A stretch of DNA of 64,000 nt from Anaerolineales bacterium (GCA_015075625.1 JABTTZ010000001.1:1488001-1552000); one strand, 5' to 3'. Shown: positions 35,741-45,374, counted from the first letter of the stretch. Numbers and translations are program-made. Notes: generated by a model from the sequence alone, not told the origin.

Positions 35741-38700
35741 CTATTGGCTGATCCGTATTGTAAGATCACTTAGAAATCGTTCAAAGGCTTCATGGTATTC
35801 ATTCGGGTTTTCAGATCGCAGCGCACCCTGCACAACGATGATTTGTGCGTCAGCAAGCGAATATACTGGTGTAAAGTCCTGGGTAACGTAGCCCAATGGT
35901 CGTTCATGGGCGCTTGCAAGATTGATATAGATGAGGCGGCTATCTGGGCCGTGTTCAGCCGCGATCATATGCCATTTTTCTGTGGCCCGTTCCTTGAAGT
36001 AGGGTTCGTACAATTTGGGCTGAAACAGGGCATCGTCAGGTGACAGGGCAAACCGATCAAGCGTAGTCTCCGAGTAGTTTTTGGCATCAATGTACCAAGG
36101 CACACCTGCGATTTTCAGGTCCGCAACCTCGAATAATGAATTGGGCACATCTTCAAACCCAACGTCAGCGGCCTCCAGTAGCGCCATGATCGCCTCTTCA
36201 CCTATGGCCCCAGCGAGGACGGCTTGGTAGAAATACGGTACAAAAAAGTGCTGCTTGTCGAGGTTGAAGCTCAATTCGTACCCATACTGATTGAAATGCT
36301 CACGGATGATCCGGTTATCATTGATCACGTCGTACAGCAAGTTTAAGCGCCATTGATACGTATCCGGATGATTGAGGTCGGGTGGAATAACCTCATTCTG
36401 TTTTCCTAAGACCACGATCCCCCTCTGAGCATAAGGCGATTTGAAGAAGCAGGCATAACGCTGTAACACCTCATCAGCGAAATCATGCTTCAACGCTGCT
36501 CTGCGTAAGGCTGCCCAATTCCGGCGAGTTTCTGTATCGTTTATCGCTTGGCGAACTGCTGGGAATTGGTTAATAAGCCCATTGAGTTTCTCAATACACT
36601 TTGTATTGGCTGCGGCCAGTCGGCTATCAGCTTTTCGTGCGATCTCAAGCTCAATTTGTTGGCTCTGTGCCTCAATCTGTGTCAGAACTTGCTGAAGGTT
36701 GCTCGAAATGATACGGGTGCGAGTCTCACGAATAAACTGGAATTCGGGCGAAATCAAGAAACGCTGAAAGATCACATGAACATCGCCACTCATAATGACC
36801 GTTTGATCCGGCATAGGTCGCCAGACACGCTCACTGCGACCAAGCGCCTGAATAAAAGCCGCCATACTGTTCAGTGCATAATCAGATGACGTATTAGGAT
36901 GGCCTTGGTACTGGTTATTCCATTCGGTTGGATGGTGAAGCTTTCCCAAGCGAACCTTAAATTCCGGTTCACTGATATATTTTGATGCATGAAGTTTTGC
37001 TTGATACCAGATATTCTCCTTCAGGATTGCGGCACGCTCCTCGTTTGTCTGCCCCTCATCAGGCATTCCGAAGTAGAAATAGGGGGTTTCGAGCAAATGT
37101 AAATTGACGAAATCCTGCTTTTCGTCATCCGCACTATCTGGTGTCGGGCGATATTGCAGATTTACGCCGTTCCCTGCTGATAGGTATTGCGTAACGACCA
37201 CAACTGGCACACCCTGCCAGAACAGGGCATTGAAGAGGTCTTCTAACTCCCTAGATTTTCTGAGTCGCTTGGCTTGTTCCGCATCGTAAAAGACGATGAT
37301 AAAATCCTGATCGTTGATACGAAAGTCGTAGGCAGTAAATGGTCGCGTTTCGTCACGTTTCTGCACCAAAAAGATGTTATCCTGTGGTTTAGGTGCTTGC
37401 TCAAACATAAACTTGATCTGGTGGAACGTATTTAAGAACATCAGATGCGAATCCGCTGACCGTACTTCGGCTGGACGGTTGCAGGCCCATAGAACGGACG
37501 AAAAGAAGCGCTCGATCCGGCGTTTAAGATGACCACCGCCCGTATCTTCACCAAATCGCTCATCTGAGGCAATGAAATTTATATAGTGACGCAAAGCCTT
37601 TTTCAAAGTCGTTTTGTCATCAAGTTCTGGCAGTCGGGCTACGACGATTTGGTTTCCCCGTGCCTGAGCCTTCTGTGCGTTCAGTGTCTCGACGATCTGC
37701 TGATCATAGTCATCGATGGGAATCAAGTTCACCTGTTCCCGATCTCCCAGCCAGCTCAAGTCAAAGTGGTTTAGGCAGCGTGGGATATCCGCCGTCGCTG
37801 ACAAGCCAAAGACCAGGTTGCTCATTGCAAGTGTTGCAACGAGTTTTTCAGGAGTCACATAGATCGCATAGTGCCGTAGTTCGACTTCTTCAGGATCAGT
37901 CTGCTTTTCTAGGTGTTTTATGTCGTACAGGCTATACCCAGACTCAAGCAGTGAGCCAAGCCGGGTGAGCTGCTGAAATCGCCGTCGCGGGAATTGTGAA
38001 ATCTGCGGAAGTTGTTCCAAGAACGCCGTATTTCGGTAGCAATCTCGCATGAGGTCGCGGTGTGTTTCTGGATCGTCCGTTTCAAGTTCCTTCAGCAATG
38101 TCAGGATACGTTCCGACACCGCTGAGACCGCCGAAAGCAACCGCCTGGCTGGAAACACATTGCCATCGCAGGGAGCGTTACGGTCAAATACAACCTCGAA
38201 TGCTCGATTAGTCTGGCAAAGATACAGCGGCGCTGTGCTGACCGAATGGGTCGTGCGGAACACAGCAGCGTTTATTTGCGGCGCTTTACAGATGAACTGG
38301 TTAATTTCAGGATAGCGGATGCCACTTCGTTGCAGCAGTTCAATTTCGCTCTGGATTTCGATTAAGCGCCGACGGATATTCTCGCCACCGGAAACCGGGT
38401 ATATATCCAATCCCAGCTTGTGCCTACGCATTTGCTCATAAAAGAACTCGACAAACTGGAAGGGATCATCTATCTGCGGTGAACGGCAAATCAGACCGAT
38501 TAGATCGTTTTCTAGGAAGTCGAATTCATCCAAGAAGATCAGATAGCCAGAGAGCCGGGACAGGCTGAGTGTTTCTGAACCGTCAAAAAAACCGTAGAAC
38601 GCTTTATGCAGGGTGACCAGCAAGATCCGGACTTCGGGACGGCGCAGAAACCTGATGAATGGAAACAATCCTTGGATTACTGGATGGTCTAGCAATTTTC

Positions 38701-39202
38701 CATAATCTTTTTTGCGCTTCTGTTTGGCGGTCAGGATCACGGTTTTAAAGTCGGCAAGAACTTGTCGCGCCTTCTCCTCTGCCTTCTCTTCCAGTAATTT
38801 GGGAATAAATGGACCTCCGACCTGCTCGCGCAGATCTTCCAGCAAGGTGCAGGATTGCTTCAGGCGGGTAATATCGACGCTGCCCGCGTAGGCCCGGAAT
38901 AGATCATCATCCAGCAGAGCATAGAGATCTGCTTTCATTGTGGCAATCGTGTTTAGCACTACTTCAAAGTCACGTCGGAGAAAGGCAACTTCCTCTGGCT
39001 TAAAGCCCTGACCGCGCTCGACCATTTCTTCTAGTAATTGGATTCGATTCGCAATATAGATTGCCTTGCGTTCCTGCGGTAAATCTCGCACAACAGCCTT
39101 GATACTGCTGGTTTTGCCGAGGCCCGTCCCACCAACGACCAGTTTCAATCCAGTTTCGTAGTGTTCGATTGTCTGCTTATAGTAGTCAAGATAGCCTGTC
39201 AT
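35741..39202 (-). CDS. SF2 helicase with C-terminal PD-(D/E)XK-like nuclease
   Basis: 1153 aa from ATG 39202, chosen because GGAGAG precedes it; a longer frame to 39307 would overlap the previous gene. Walker A 'GGTGLGKTSS' at residues 24-33, DEFD box 'LIFLDEFDFL' (221-230), motif III 'GLSATADIP' near 467, motif V 'TQYLSAGNGVNLQ', and motif VI 'IQALGRSERVW' near 784 define a superfamily 2 motor. The last 130 residues contain 'FEVADLKIAGVPWYIDAKNY' near 1020-1040, matching D..(D/E)xK of restriction-type nucleases. An ATP-driven DNA-cutting effector is inferred. It is uninterrupted over 3.4 kb in an island where other big genes are broken. Confidence 0.82.
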   Translation of the reverse strand: MTGYLDYYKQTIEHYETGLKLVVGGTGLGKTSSIKAVVRDLPQERKAIYIANRIQLLEEMVERGQGFKPEEVAFLRRDFEVVLNTIATMKADLYALLDDDLFRAYAGSVDITRLKQSCTLLEDLREQVGGPFIPKLLEEKAEEKARQVLADFKTVILTAKQKRKKDYGKLLDHPVIQGLFPFIRFLRRPEVRILLVTLHKAFYGFFDGSETLSLSRLSGYLIFLDEFDFLENDLIGLICRSPQIDDPFQFVEFFYEQMRRHKLGLDIYPVSGGENIRRRLIEIQSEIELLQRSGIRYPEINQFICKAPQINAAVFRTTHSVSTAPLYLCQTNRAFEVVFDRNAPCDGNVFPARRLLSAVSAVSERILTLLKELETDDPETHRDLMRDCYRNTAFLEQLPQISQFPRRRFQQLTRLGSLLESGYSLYDIKHLEKQTDPEEVELRHYAIYVTPEKLVATLAMSNLVFGLSATADIPRCLNHFDLSWLGDREQVNLIPIDDYDQQIVETLNAQKAQARGNQIVVARLPELDDKTTLKKALRHYINFIASDERFGEDTGGGHLKRRIERFFSSVLWACNRPAEVRSADSHLMFLNTFHQIKFMFEQAPKPQDNIFLVQKRDETRPFTAYDFRINDQDFIIVFYDAEQAKRLRKSRELEDLFNALFWQGVPVVVVTQYLSAGNGVNLQYRPTPDSADDEKQDFVNLHLLETPYFYFGMPDEGQTNEERAAILKENIWYQAKLHASKYISEPEFKVRLGKLHHPTEWNNQYQGHPNTSSDYALNSMAAFIQALGRSERVWRPMPDQTVIMSGDVHVIFQRFLISPEFQFIRETRTRIISSNLQQVLTQIEAQSQQIELEIARKADSRLAAANTKCIEKLNGLINQFPAVRQAINDTETRRNWAALRRAALKHDFADEVLQRYACFFKSPYAQRGIVVLGKQNEVIPPDLNHPDTYQWRLNLLYDVINDNRIIREHFNQYGYELSFNLDKQHFFVPYFYQAVLAGAIGEEAIMALLEAADVGFEDVPNSLFEVADLKIAGVPWYIDAKNYSETTLDRFALSPDDALFQPKLYEPYFKERATEKWHMIAAEHGPDSRLIYINLASAHERPLGYVTQDFTPVYSLADAQIIVVQGALRSENPNEYHEAFERFLSDLTIRISQ

Positions 39203-39242
39203 TACATCTCTCCAAAATTTGCTGAACTGGTTTCTAAAAAAA

Positions 39243-39845
39243 CTACAGTAGAGCGTTGTAGATATACTGTTTACCGACGGAATCACGAGTCTCAATACGA
39301 AAGGCAAGCCCTAGATCAGCAAGAGTCTTCAACCGGGTACTCGCGGCGTTGACATTCAGATTGAGGATGTCGGCCAGTTCTCTTGCGGTTAAGCGGCAGT
39401 GCTTACCAAGCAGCATAAACGATTCCTGAATATGGTCTTCATTTCTCCCTATGAGGTCGAGAGCCATCCCATCCAATATTGGCAGCACACAATTACGCAA
39501 CCGTTCGAGCGATTCTGGTTCCCTGTCAATTCTTGTCTCCAGTGCCATTTGCAGATTTTCCCGACAGGTCTGGTTCAGGTCGGTTAAGATAACGGGACAT
39601 AGCGTAATTTCACGTCTGGCGCGAAGAGCCGCGAATGTGCCAAAGACCTCGTCAGAAAATGAGGCATCCATCACCTCAACCCCTGCCAGGGATAATTTAA
39701 CGGTTATGTTGGACGGCTGCTGGCGCAAATATTCCTGCAAATACTCAAAAAATCGCTTGCCAACTACACGAGTAGCCAGCAGCGAAACAAATGGAATACC
39801 TACCGAACGCCCTATCTCTGTCGCTTGTAGAATCTGGTTCACCAT
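39243..39845 (-). CDS. STAS-like/winged-helix protein
   Basis: 200 aa. Residues about 1-110 look like a STAS-like (DUF4325-type) domain: 'SVGIPFVSLLATRVVGKRFFEYL', 'ITVKLSLAGVEVMDASFSDEVFGTFAAL'. Residues about 135-200 form a winged helix ('CRLTARELADILNLNVNAASTRLKTLADLGLAF'). STAS domains bind anti-sigma-type GHKL ATPases, and the preceding gene encodes one, so this is probably its partner switch with DNA- or complex-binding output. It lies 40 bp before the helicase start and 39 bp after the ATPase stop. Start GTG or TTG in that region is not sharply defined; 39845 is the longest. Confidence 0.75.
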   Translation of the reverse strand: MVNQILQATEIGRSVGIPFVSLLATRVVGKRFFEYLQEYLRQQPSNITVKLSLAGVEVMDASFSDEVFGTFAALRARREITLCPVILTDLNQTCRENLQMALETRIDREPESLERLRNCVLPILDGMALDLIGRNEDHIQESFMLLGKHCRLTARELADILNLNVNAASTRLKTLADLGLAFRIETRDSVGKQYIYNALL

Positions 39846-39884
39846 CTCATCAGCACTTTCTGCTGAAAAGATTATATACCAGGA

Positions 39885-40778
39885 TTACTGTTCCGACAAG
39901 AGGTATTTCCAATGAGCCGCATCATGGTTGCCCCATACTGTTATGAATACCTGCGTACCAGGGATGTACACCAACCCATCGTGCTGATAAGTACGGTTGG
40001 AATAAACCTGAAGCATTGAACTACCAGAACGAATGGACAAACTCCCCTGCTGGCCGCGAACAATTCGATTGACATTGTAGAGGCCCAGGCCGCCTGAACC
40101 TGTACGGCTTGTAACGCCCATGTCTAAAGACTTCAAAAGGTAGTCCGAGCCGTTCCCAAGATTGGGATATCGCGTGTGAAACGTGGTAGGAATCCCTAGA
40201 CCGAGATCAGCAATGCCAATATGGATTCGATAACCAATACCCGCAGTATAGCACTGCATCAACACATGACCGGTATCCTTACTATGAATGATATTCTCCG
40301 CGATCACATTTAGCAGGTCACATACAGCTTCCATTCGCCGATTTTCAATCCGGCCCAATAATAAAGCCCGCGCTTTGGTATAAATCGCGTATACTGCCTG
40401 AGTATTGTCCTCTGGTTCGCCGGGGATCGGTGTTATTTCTAGTAAATTTAGGCTATTCGCTCGTGTCCAAGATTCAACTGAGTCATGGGAGGTCGAGACG
40501 TAGACACTGCATTCGCGTAGCAGATCGATTCGCTCCAGATATTGATGGACTTGCCTATCAATAGACGCTAACGTAATGGCACAACCCCGGTTGTTATACC
40601 AGAGCCGCGCAGCACTGAGCAGCGCTAACACCGTCTCTGGTGTCATAAAGGTCACGGCTGTAAGGTCGAATTCAAGTTGTTGAATTGCTGGTTCGGATAG
40701 GCAATCAGCGAAATCATTATAGAAGCACTCAATGTCATCAAAACCCGTCAGGTTATTCATTTTCAGGCGATGTTTCAT
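39885..40778 (-). CDS. STAS-GHKL ATPase (anti-sigma-like sensor)
   Basis: 297 aa. Residues about 12-100 resemble a STAS-like domain ('IQQLEFDLTAVTFMTPETV'). Residues 150-290 are a GHKL ATPase: N box 'LLNVIAENIIHS' (155-166), G1 'DLGLGIP' (191-197), G2 'TGSGGLGLYNV' (226-236). No receiver or transmembrane part, so it is not a classic sensor kinase; it could phosphorylate or sequester the STAS partner encoded next. ATG overlaps the CAAX protease stop (ATGA, 40775-40778). In this operon it would set the on/off state of the helicase-nuclease (inference). Confidence 0.8.
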   Translation of the reverse strand: MKHRLKMNNLTGFDDIECFYNDFADCLSEPAIQQLEFDLTAVTFMTPETVLALLSAARLWYNNRGCAITLASIDRQVHQYLERIDLLRECSVYVSTSHDSVESWTRANSLNLLEITPIPGEPEDNTQAVYAIYTKARALLLGRIENRRMEAVCDLLNVIAENIIHSKDTGHVLMQCYTAGIGYRIHIGIADLGLGIPTTFHTRYPNLGNGSDYLLKSLDMGVTSRTGSGGLGLYNVNRIVRGQQGSLSIRSGSSMLQVYSNRTYQHDGLVYIPGTQVFITVWGNHDAAHWKYLLSEQ

Positions 40779-41749
40779 GTACGTAATCCGCTTTGGTTTT
40801 CCTCTTGATTACGGATACTTGGTGAGATATCTTGATTGGCGGATACTGTTGGGCGGGCTGCTCGGCGCAACCACAACATCCATTCCACGAAAATTGCGAT
40901 CAGACCCACAAGCACCATCATTTGAACTAGCAATTTCAGCATCGCGGGTGTCTCCGGCGATATGATGCTACCAAATACACCACCAAAGTAGTTCCATGCG
41001 AAATGCAAACCCATCGGCAGCCAAAGATTGTTATTTATGCGATACGCATAGGTAAATGTCAAACCTCCAAGGAACGCTGGAATAAAAGCCAATCCTGGTG
41101 GGATACCAAACTCCACCGAATGACCTTGAATGTGCGCTATGCCAAATGCAAATGCTGAAATAAAGAGTGCCACAGGGACTCCTGCCAACTTTGCAGTTGT
41201 TTGAAATAAATATGCTCGATATGCCAGTTCTTCCGAAAAAGCTGTAAGAATTACTGGGATAAATCCAGCAACTGTGATTACTCCAAAGCTGCCGTCTTTT
41301 ATCCAATATCCGGCAGACTCCATCATTCGGACAAAAAGATACTGGGCCAGAATGCCTAACGTCATTCCTATGAAGAAACCTAGCCCACGATAGTTTTTTA
41401 CCTGTAGGCCCCAATTGATTGACGTTTTTGCCTTTCGCCATGCAGGTAATGTGAGCAGGTATAACAGAACGATACTTCCATCGAGGAATACCAGTTTGAG
41501 GAATTCTCTTGTGAATGGGTCCGCCGGATTTAATCCGAATCTAATGGCAAGTGGATCTTGAACAGCTCCAGCTATACCAGTTACCAGCCAAAACACAAAA
41601 GCGTGTGCAAGCGCGACTGTCAAGCCTATTGACCGTGTTTCGACTTGATTTAACAGTTCTTGTATCCTGTCTAGGCGACGTTTAATTGTGGTGCGCGTCA
41701 TTTCCCGTGTCATTTGACCTTCGCAGTATTGATACCTCGCCAAGATCAT
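40775..41749 (-). CDS. CAAX/CPBP intramembrane protease
   Basis: 324 aa with about eight membrane helices. Signature motifs: 'SEELAYRAYLF' (EExxxR), 'AFGIAHIQG' (H) and 'LPMGLHFAWNYFGG' (H..N). CPBP proteases cut near membranes, protect bacteriocin producers or serve abortive-infection systems. First gene of the five-gene operon, coupled to the GHKL gene by a 4-bp overlap, which makes it either the membrane sensor or an executioner for the system. Start could be ATG 41749, 41713 or 41701; none has a strong ribosome site. Confidence 0.82.
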   Translation of the reverse strand: MILARYQYCEGQMTREMTRTTIKRRLDRIQELLNQVETRSIGLTVALAHAFVFWLVTGIAGAVQDPLAIRFGLNPADPFTREFLKLVFLDGSIVLLYLLTLPAWRKAKTSINWGLQVKNYRGLGFFIGMTLGILAQYLFVRMMESAGYWIKDGSFGVITVAGFIPVILTAFSEELAYRAYLFQTTAKLAGVPVALFISAFAFGIAHIQGHSVEFGIPPGLAFIPAFLGGLTFTYAYRINNNLWLPMGLHFAWNYFGGVFGSIISPETPAMLKLLVQMMVLVGLIAIFVEWMLWLRRAARPTVSANQDISPSIRNQEENQSGLRT

Positions 41750-41955
41750 TATAGAAACTTTTCCAGCACGGAGTAGAAGATAGGTCTTTCGGGCTTATTT
41801 CATAAACTCGCAAGAGCAATATCTCATTTTTTAGTTCTGCACCATCATTATTTGGTGGTATCTATCTCAATGTTCGGTTTGATCGGCACAGTTTTTGAAG
41901 ACTCTGGGTTTCAAAGTTGATATGATGAACTGACCTTTTGATTTCGGAGGAAATA

Positions 41956-42108
41956 ATGTCATTGTACGAACAGTTTCAGGATGCCTTAAACCGTTTGCGA
42001 CTGATGGCGAACGACTTTACAGACGGCTCCGATCATCGTTTTGAGCAACAGTTAGCTCGTTGCAGAGAGATAAAAACGTTAATCGTGGCGAGAGAATATG
42101 CTTTGTGA
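41956..42108 (+). CDS. Very small protein, 50 aa, with strong ribosome site
   Basis: ATG 41956 directly behind TCGGAGGAAATA. Product 'MSLYEQFQDALNRLRLMAND' continues acidic, then basic helix, ending 'AREYAL'. No family recognised. The ribosome site and helical pattern support translation. It is divergent from the defence operon (206 bp apart), so it might be controlled from the same intergenic region. Confidence 0.5.
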   Translation: MSLYEQFQDALNRLRLMANDFTDGSDHRFEQQLARCREIKTLIVAREYAL

Positions 42109-42268
42109 CAGCTATTTATCAAAGGCAAGCATTTCCGTACTATTGGCGGCCTGCCACTAAAAACTGTCTGATACTGCCAAAGTAAATTTTTTGAGGCCAA
42201 CTTTCTATAATATATATCGTTAATTGGTGGCAGTTGGTTTAATCTGACTGTCAGGAAGGTTGGTTGTC

Positions 42269-42430
42269 ATGCAAACCCGTTGGTCAATGAACGAACTTGT
42301 AGAAATGGTGGAAGCTGTTTTTCAACGAGTGGAGCGCCAGGATGATCATCATTTGGGGAGCAACCGTTATCTGACCCCTTATCAGATAGTATTGGGGTTA
42401 GCTGAACTCTTCCCTGTGGAGGTCACATAG
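42269..42430 (+). CDS. Very small protein, 53 aa
   Basis: ATG 42269 ('MQTRWSMNELVEMVEAVFQR') after TCAGGAAGGTTGG. Helical, charged; resembles the previous small protein only in size and style. The stop (42428) abuts the next ATG at 42431, so the two are coupled. Confidence 0.45.
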   Translation: MQTRWSMNELVEMVEAVFQRVERQDDHHLGSNRYLTPYQIVLGLAELFPVEVT

Positions 42431-42670
42431 ATGGTTGAATCAGGATTGCCGTTGGGTGGAGCAAGAACCGGCAGGCATTCAAGTTTGTTGCAGTGGGTAG
42501 CACGCCAACTATCGCAGTATATTAGGGATACTGAAGATAGTTTGATTGAAGGAGCTTTTCTTTCAACGGTTTACTTGGAATCTATGTTGTTTGCGGGAGC
42601 GAACCAACAGATTGAAACATCACCTAACGATGAATACTCGATCTTTCGATGGCGTGCTGCTGGCGAATGA
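42431..42670 (+). CDS. Hypothetical protein, 79 aa
   Basis: ATG 42431 immediately after the 53-aa gene, with GTGGAGG inside that gene's end. Product 'MVESGLPLGGARTGRHSSLL' then helical ('QWVARQLSQYIRDTEDSLIEGAFLSTVYLE'). No family recognised. Probably translated with its upstream neighbour. Confidence 0.4.
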   Translation: MVESGLPLGGARTGRHSSLLQWVARQLSQYIRDTEDSLIEGAFLSTVYLESMLFAGANQQIETSPNDEYSIFRWRAAGE

Positions 42671-42739
42671 AAGTTGGAATCTGCTGCAAGATCATCGTGA
42701 TCGGTGCGGATCAGTCGTTTCCTGTTCCGACCCATTAGG

Positions 42740-42776
42740 GTTTTGCTAGGCGGCGGGTGTTCTACCCGCCGCCTAA
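42740..42776. terminator. Hairpin between convergent genes
   Basis: TAGGCGGCGGGT-GTTCT-ACCCGCCGCCTA is a perfect 12-bp stem (about 42748-42776) between the small plus-strand genes and the minus-strand regulator. It is probably a bidirectional terminator although the T-run is short. Confidence 0.65.
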
Positions 42777-42780
42777 TGAT

Positions 42781-44066
42781 TCAGCCACTATTTTGCTTCG
42801 AATGGATTGATTGGAAGAGAGCCACTGTTTCCTTTGCTGGAGCGATATTTAGTCTCCTCCGAAGTAATGCTTCCAATCTCTGATATTGTTGAACTGCCTT
42901 ATCAGTCTGATCACTTTGGGTATAGAGTTCGATCAGTTTGCGATGAATGTCCTCACGGAGCGGTAATTCCCGCAAGGCACGCAGATAATATGCGATTGCG
43001 AGAACAAACTGTTGGTTTGATTCGTACATTCGTCCAATTTGGATCAGGGCGTTGCCATAACCGTTTCGTCGTTGTTCTCGGCGTTCTCGAATCCATGAAA
43101 TCCCTTCGGACAGATGGAGATATTCACTCCTATATAGCTTTATGGTTTGCCAGTAGTAACTTATATTGTCGTCTCGGTCAGCACTTTCGGCAGCAGCACA
43201 TAATTCGTCAAACTGGCGTGCATCGTAGTGGATTACCAATTCATCAGAGAGATTATAGAATCCGCCAGAATAGGTGAGCAGATCGTAACCTAGCTGCTCG
43301 CTTATTTTGCGTTTAGAAACATGCCACACATTTGTGGCTTCTTTCTTGGACAAGGACGGCCAGAAGGTTTCGAAAATTTCCTCACGAGTAAACGTGTGAC
43401 GGTCCACTGAAAACAAGAATAGATTTTTCACAAGTGGTCCATCCCATTTCGACACGGGTATCCCATTCACATAGACTGTACCTAATCCAAATGCGAAAAC
43501 TTCTAGGTGAGGTCGTCCATCTGAACTTGTTGTAAAGATTCCGCCAGTGGGAATGTGATCTTCTCCGAGTACGATAGCAAAGCCTCGCTCAACTATCTTT
43601 TGCCACGAGAAGTAACCTACAACTCGACTGTTGATAATTAACTGCATTGCGGAGGGTAGCTTGGTGGTTAAGTGTTCAAAAAAATATTGCTGTCGTCACT
43701 TATGGGCAGGTTGTCAAACTGATCGAGTATCAGCAGGGAAATTTTAGGTTTGCTTTGATTTAGATCCGCTATGAATGCATCCGTCAAATCTTCAACCGTT
43801 GTTTTGCGTTCGTTGAGGGCCTGGAGGAGATGTGATTGGGTGATATATTTCGTGGACACAAGATCATTTGCCAATTTTTAGAGAAAAGATAAAAGATCGT
43901 TTTCCCGTGTGAGCAGGCTGTACAGATAAGTATTACGTTTAAAAACAAAACTGCTTATCAGGGTATTCTGATTGCGGAGGCGAGGGGATAGTATGATCAC
44001 CCGTTTGTCGTGGATAGCTTCTGCAATGTCATTTTCGCTGTAGGTTCTGAGTGTGTCTAGGTGCAT
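42781..44066 (-). pseudogene. BTAD/winged-helix transcriptional regulator, broken by a stop and a homopolymer shift
   Basis: Reading from 44066: 'MHLDTLRTYSENDIAEAIHD', in-frame TAA at 43878, then 'KISLLILDQFDNLP' (NTPase remnant of large SARP-like regulators), an A7 tract at 43678-43684 where the frame slips ('DSNIFLNT*' instead of 'NIFFEHLTTKLPSAMQ'), and from 43647 a continuous 288 aa with a winged helix ('SVDRHTFTREEIFETFWPSL', 'VSKRKISEQLGYDLL') and a BTAD helical repeat ('LPLREDIHRKLIELYTQSDQTDKAVQQYQRLE'). A TPR-type activator typical of Chloroflexota. Both breaks could be decay; the A7 slip could also be a base-calling error or a phase switch. Confidence 0.75.
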
Positions 44067-44304
44067 GGTGAATTGCTGTCCCCTTCGATGTTCCTTGGGA
44101 TTTTACTTCTATTAACGCGCGGTCCTTAATCCTAGCATTCCTGAGCAAGTTGCAACATCCTCAACCAAAATTTTCGATCAGCAATCTCATTTTTGGGTCA
44201 CACCGGTTCGTTTTTCGGCTGACTTCCTCTCGAAATTTGCTGGATCGACACGCTGAGAGTGGCTATTCTGATAATAAGGGCCGTTTTGAGAGTTGGAGTT
44301 GATC

Positions 44305-44757
44305 ATGACTTTGTATGGCCGACATGCCTTAGGTATTGATGATGAGGCCGATAACCGTGATCTCGCGGAAAGGCTATTGGAGCGGGTTGATTTTAAGGTG
44401 TACGTTGCCGCTAACGGTTCTCAAGCGTTGACGGTTCTTGGCGATGCGCCAGTCATTTCCATTGCGTTAGTTGACCATAACCTACCTGACATGAATGGTC
44501 TTGAACTAATAAAAATTCTGCGTTCGACTTCGCTAAAGATGACGCTGATCATGTTCACGGTAAATGATGAGCCAGCGTTGATCGAAAGTGCCTTTGCTGC
44601 TGGGGCAAATATGTTTATTGTGAAGCCGTATGGATTTATGGAACTTTACAGAGCCTTGAAAGATCCCAATTCGAAGATTCTGGAATGCTCCGACTGTCAA
44701 GTGATTGATGTACATGGTATCCGACAGTACCGTGCTGTTGAGGCACTTCGTCACTAA
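44305..44757 (+). CDS. Stand-alone response-regulator receiver protein
   Basis: 150 aa from ATG 44305 (GGAG 6 nt upstream). The receiver fold is clear: acidic pair in 'LGIDDEADNRDLAERLL', phosphoacceptor Asp in 'IALVDHNLPDMNGLELI', Thr in 'LIMFTVNDE', and Lys in 'MFIVKPYGFMEL'. No output domain, so it works by protein contact. It is transcribed away from the broken regulator and converges on the DISARM remnant; no histidine kinase is nearby. Intact. Confidence 0.85.
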   Translation: MTLYGRHALGIDDEADNRDLAERLLERVDFKVYVAANGSQALTVLGDAPVISIALVDHNLPDMNGLELIKILRSTSLKMTLIMFTVNDEPALIESAFAAGANMFIVKPYGFMELYRALKDPNSKILECSDCQVIDVHGIRQYRAVEALRH

Positions 44758-44813
44758 ATCTGACGGTACAGCCGGTGAAGGTATTCAACTCTTGGACTGA
44801 TCAGATAGACAGC

Positions 44814-45374
44814 TTATATGACTTGAGAAAAGATCCCATGCTCAATGAAATCCATGAAGATTCGGGAAACAGGTTGAGGAAGATCACCACCTCTAATGCT
44901 CAACCCCATTTCAATATTTAGAGACATTGCGTGTTCCGTCAGGTTAGCACTAGAAATTAACAAACTATTATTGTCGGCTACTGCTGCCTTTGCATGTAGC
45001 GCTCCATATTTGTTGAGGGTCGAACGAGGACGATGCAGATCTGCCCAAGTATAAAGTTTCATCCGTGTTGAGTATTTATCTTTCGTCAGAAATACACTCG
45101 GTAGTTTTACTTTGGAATCATCCATCTCAAAGAAACACGTCACAACTACGCCTCGTTGAAGTGCCTTTTCTATCGCTTCGGTTAATCTTTCTACCCGGTA
45201 AACCGCGAAACTGATCAACATCAGGTTCTCTTGTGCATTTGAGATGAGCTGAAGTAGGGCTTCATCAATGCGCCGCATGTTATATTCTGTGGTCACGCAG
45301 ATCAGATCGTTTTTCCCATTGGGCGATGGCCTTTTCATCGAATCGAAGAAATAGACCCTCACCGCGTAACTCAC
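44814..45374 (-). pseudogene. drmC: DrmC (phospholipase-D-like DISARM protein), N-terminus lost
   Basis: The coding-like part starts near 45290 ('NMRRIDEALLQLISNAQENLMLISFAVYRV') and runs to 44814. It has the PLD HxK motif 'GALHAKAAVADNNSLLISSANLTE' and the DrmC end 'FMDFIEHGIFSQVI'. Full DrmC is near 240 aa; about 50-60 N-terminal residues are absent, and upstream sequence belongs to drmB in another frame. So an internal deletion joined drmB to drmC near 45290. DrmC is dispensable in studied DISARM systems. Confidence 0.78.

Noticed and set aside
33399-41749. Operon as type I-D CRISPR Cas3/Cas10d or as BREX
   Set aside because: No HD nuclease, Cas5/Cas7-like genes or repeats, and no PglZ/BrxC/methylase. 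The helicase has a PD-(D/E)XK-like end instead.
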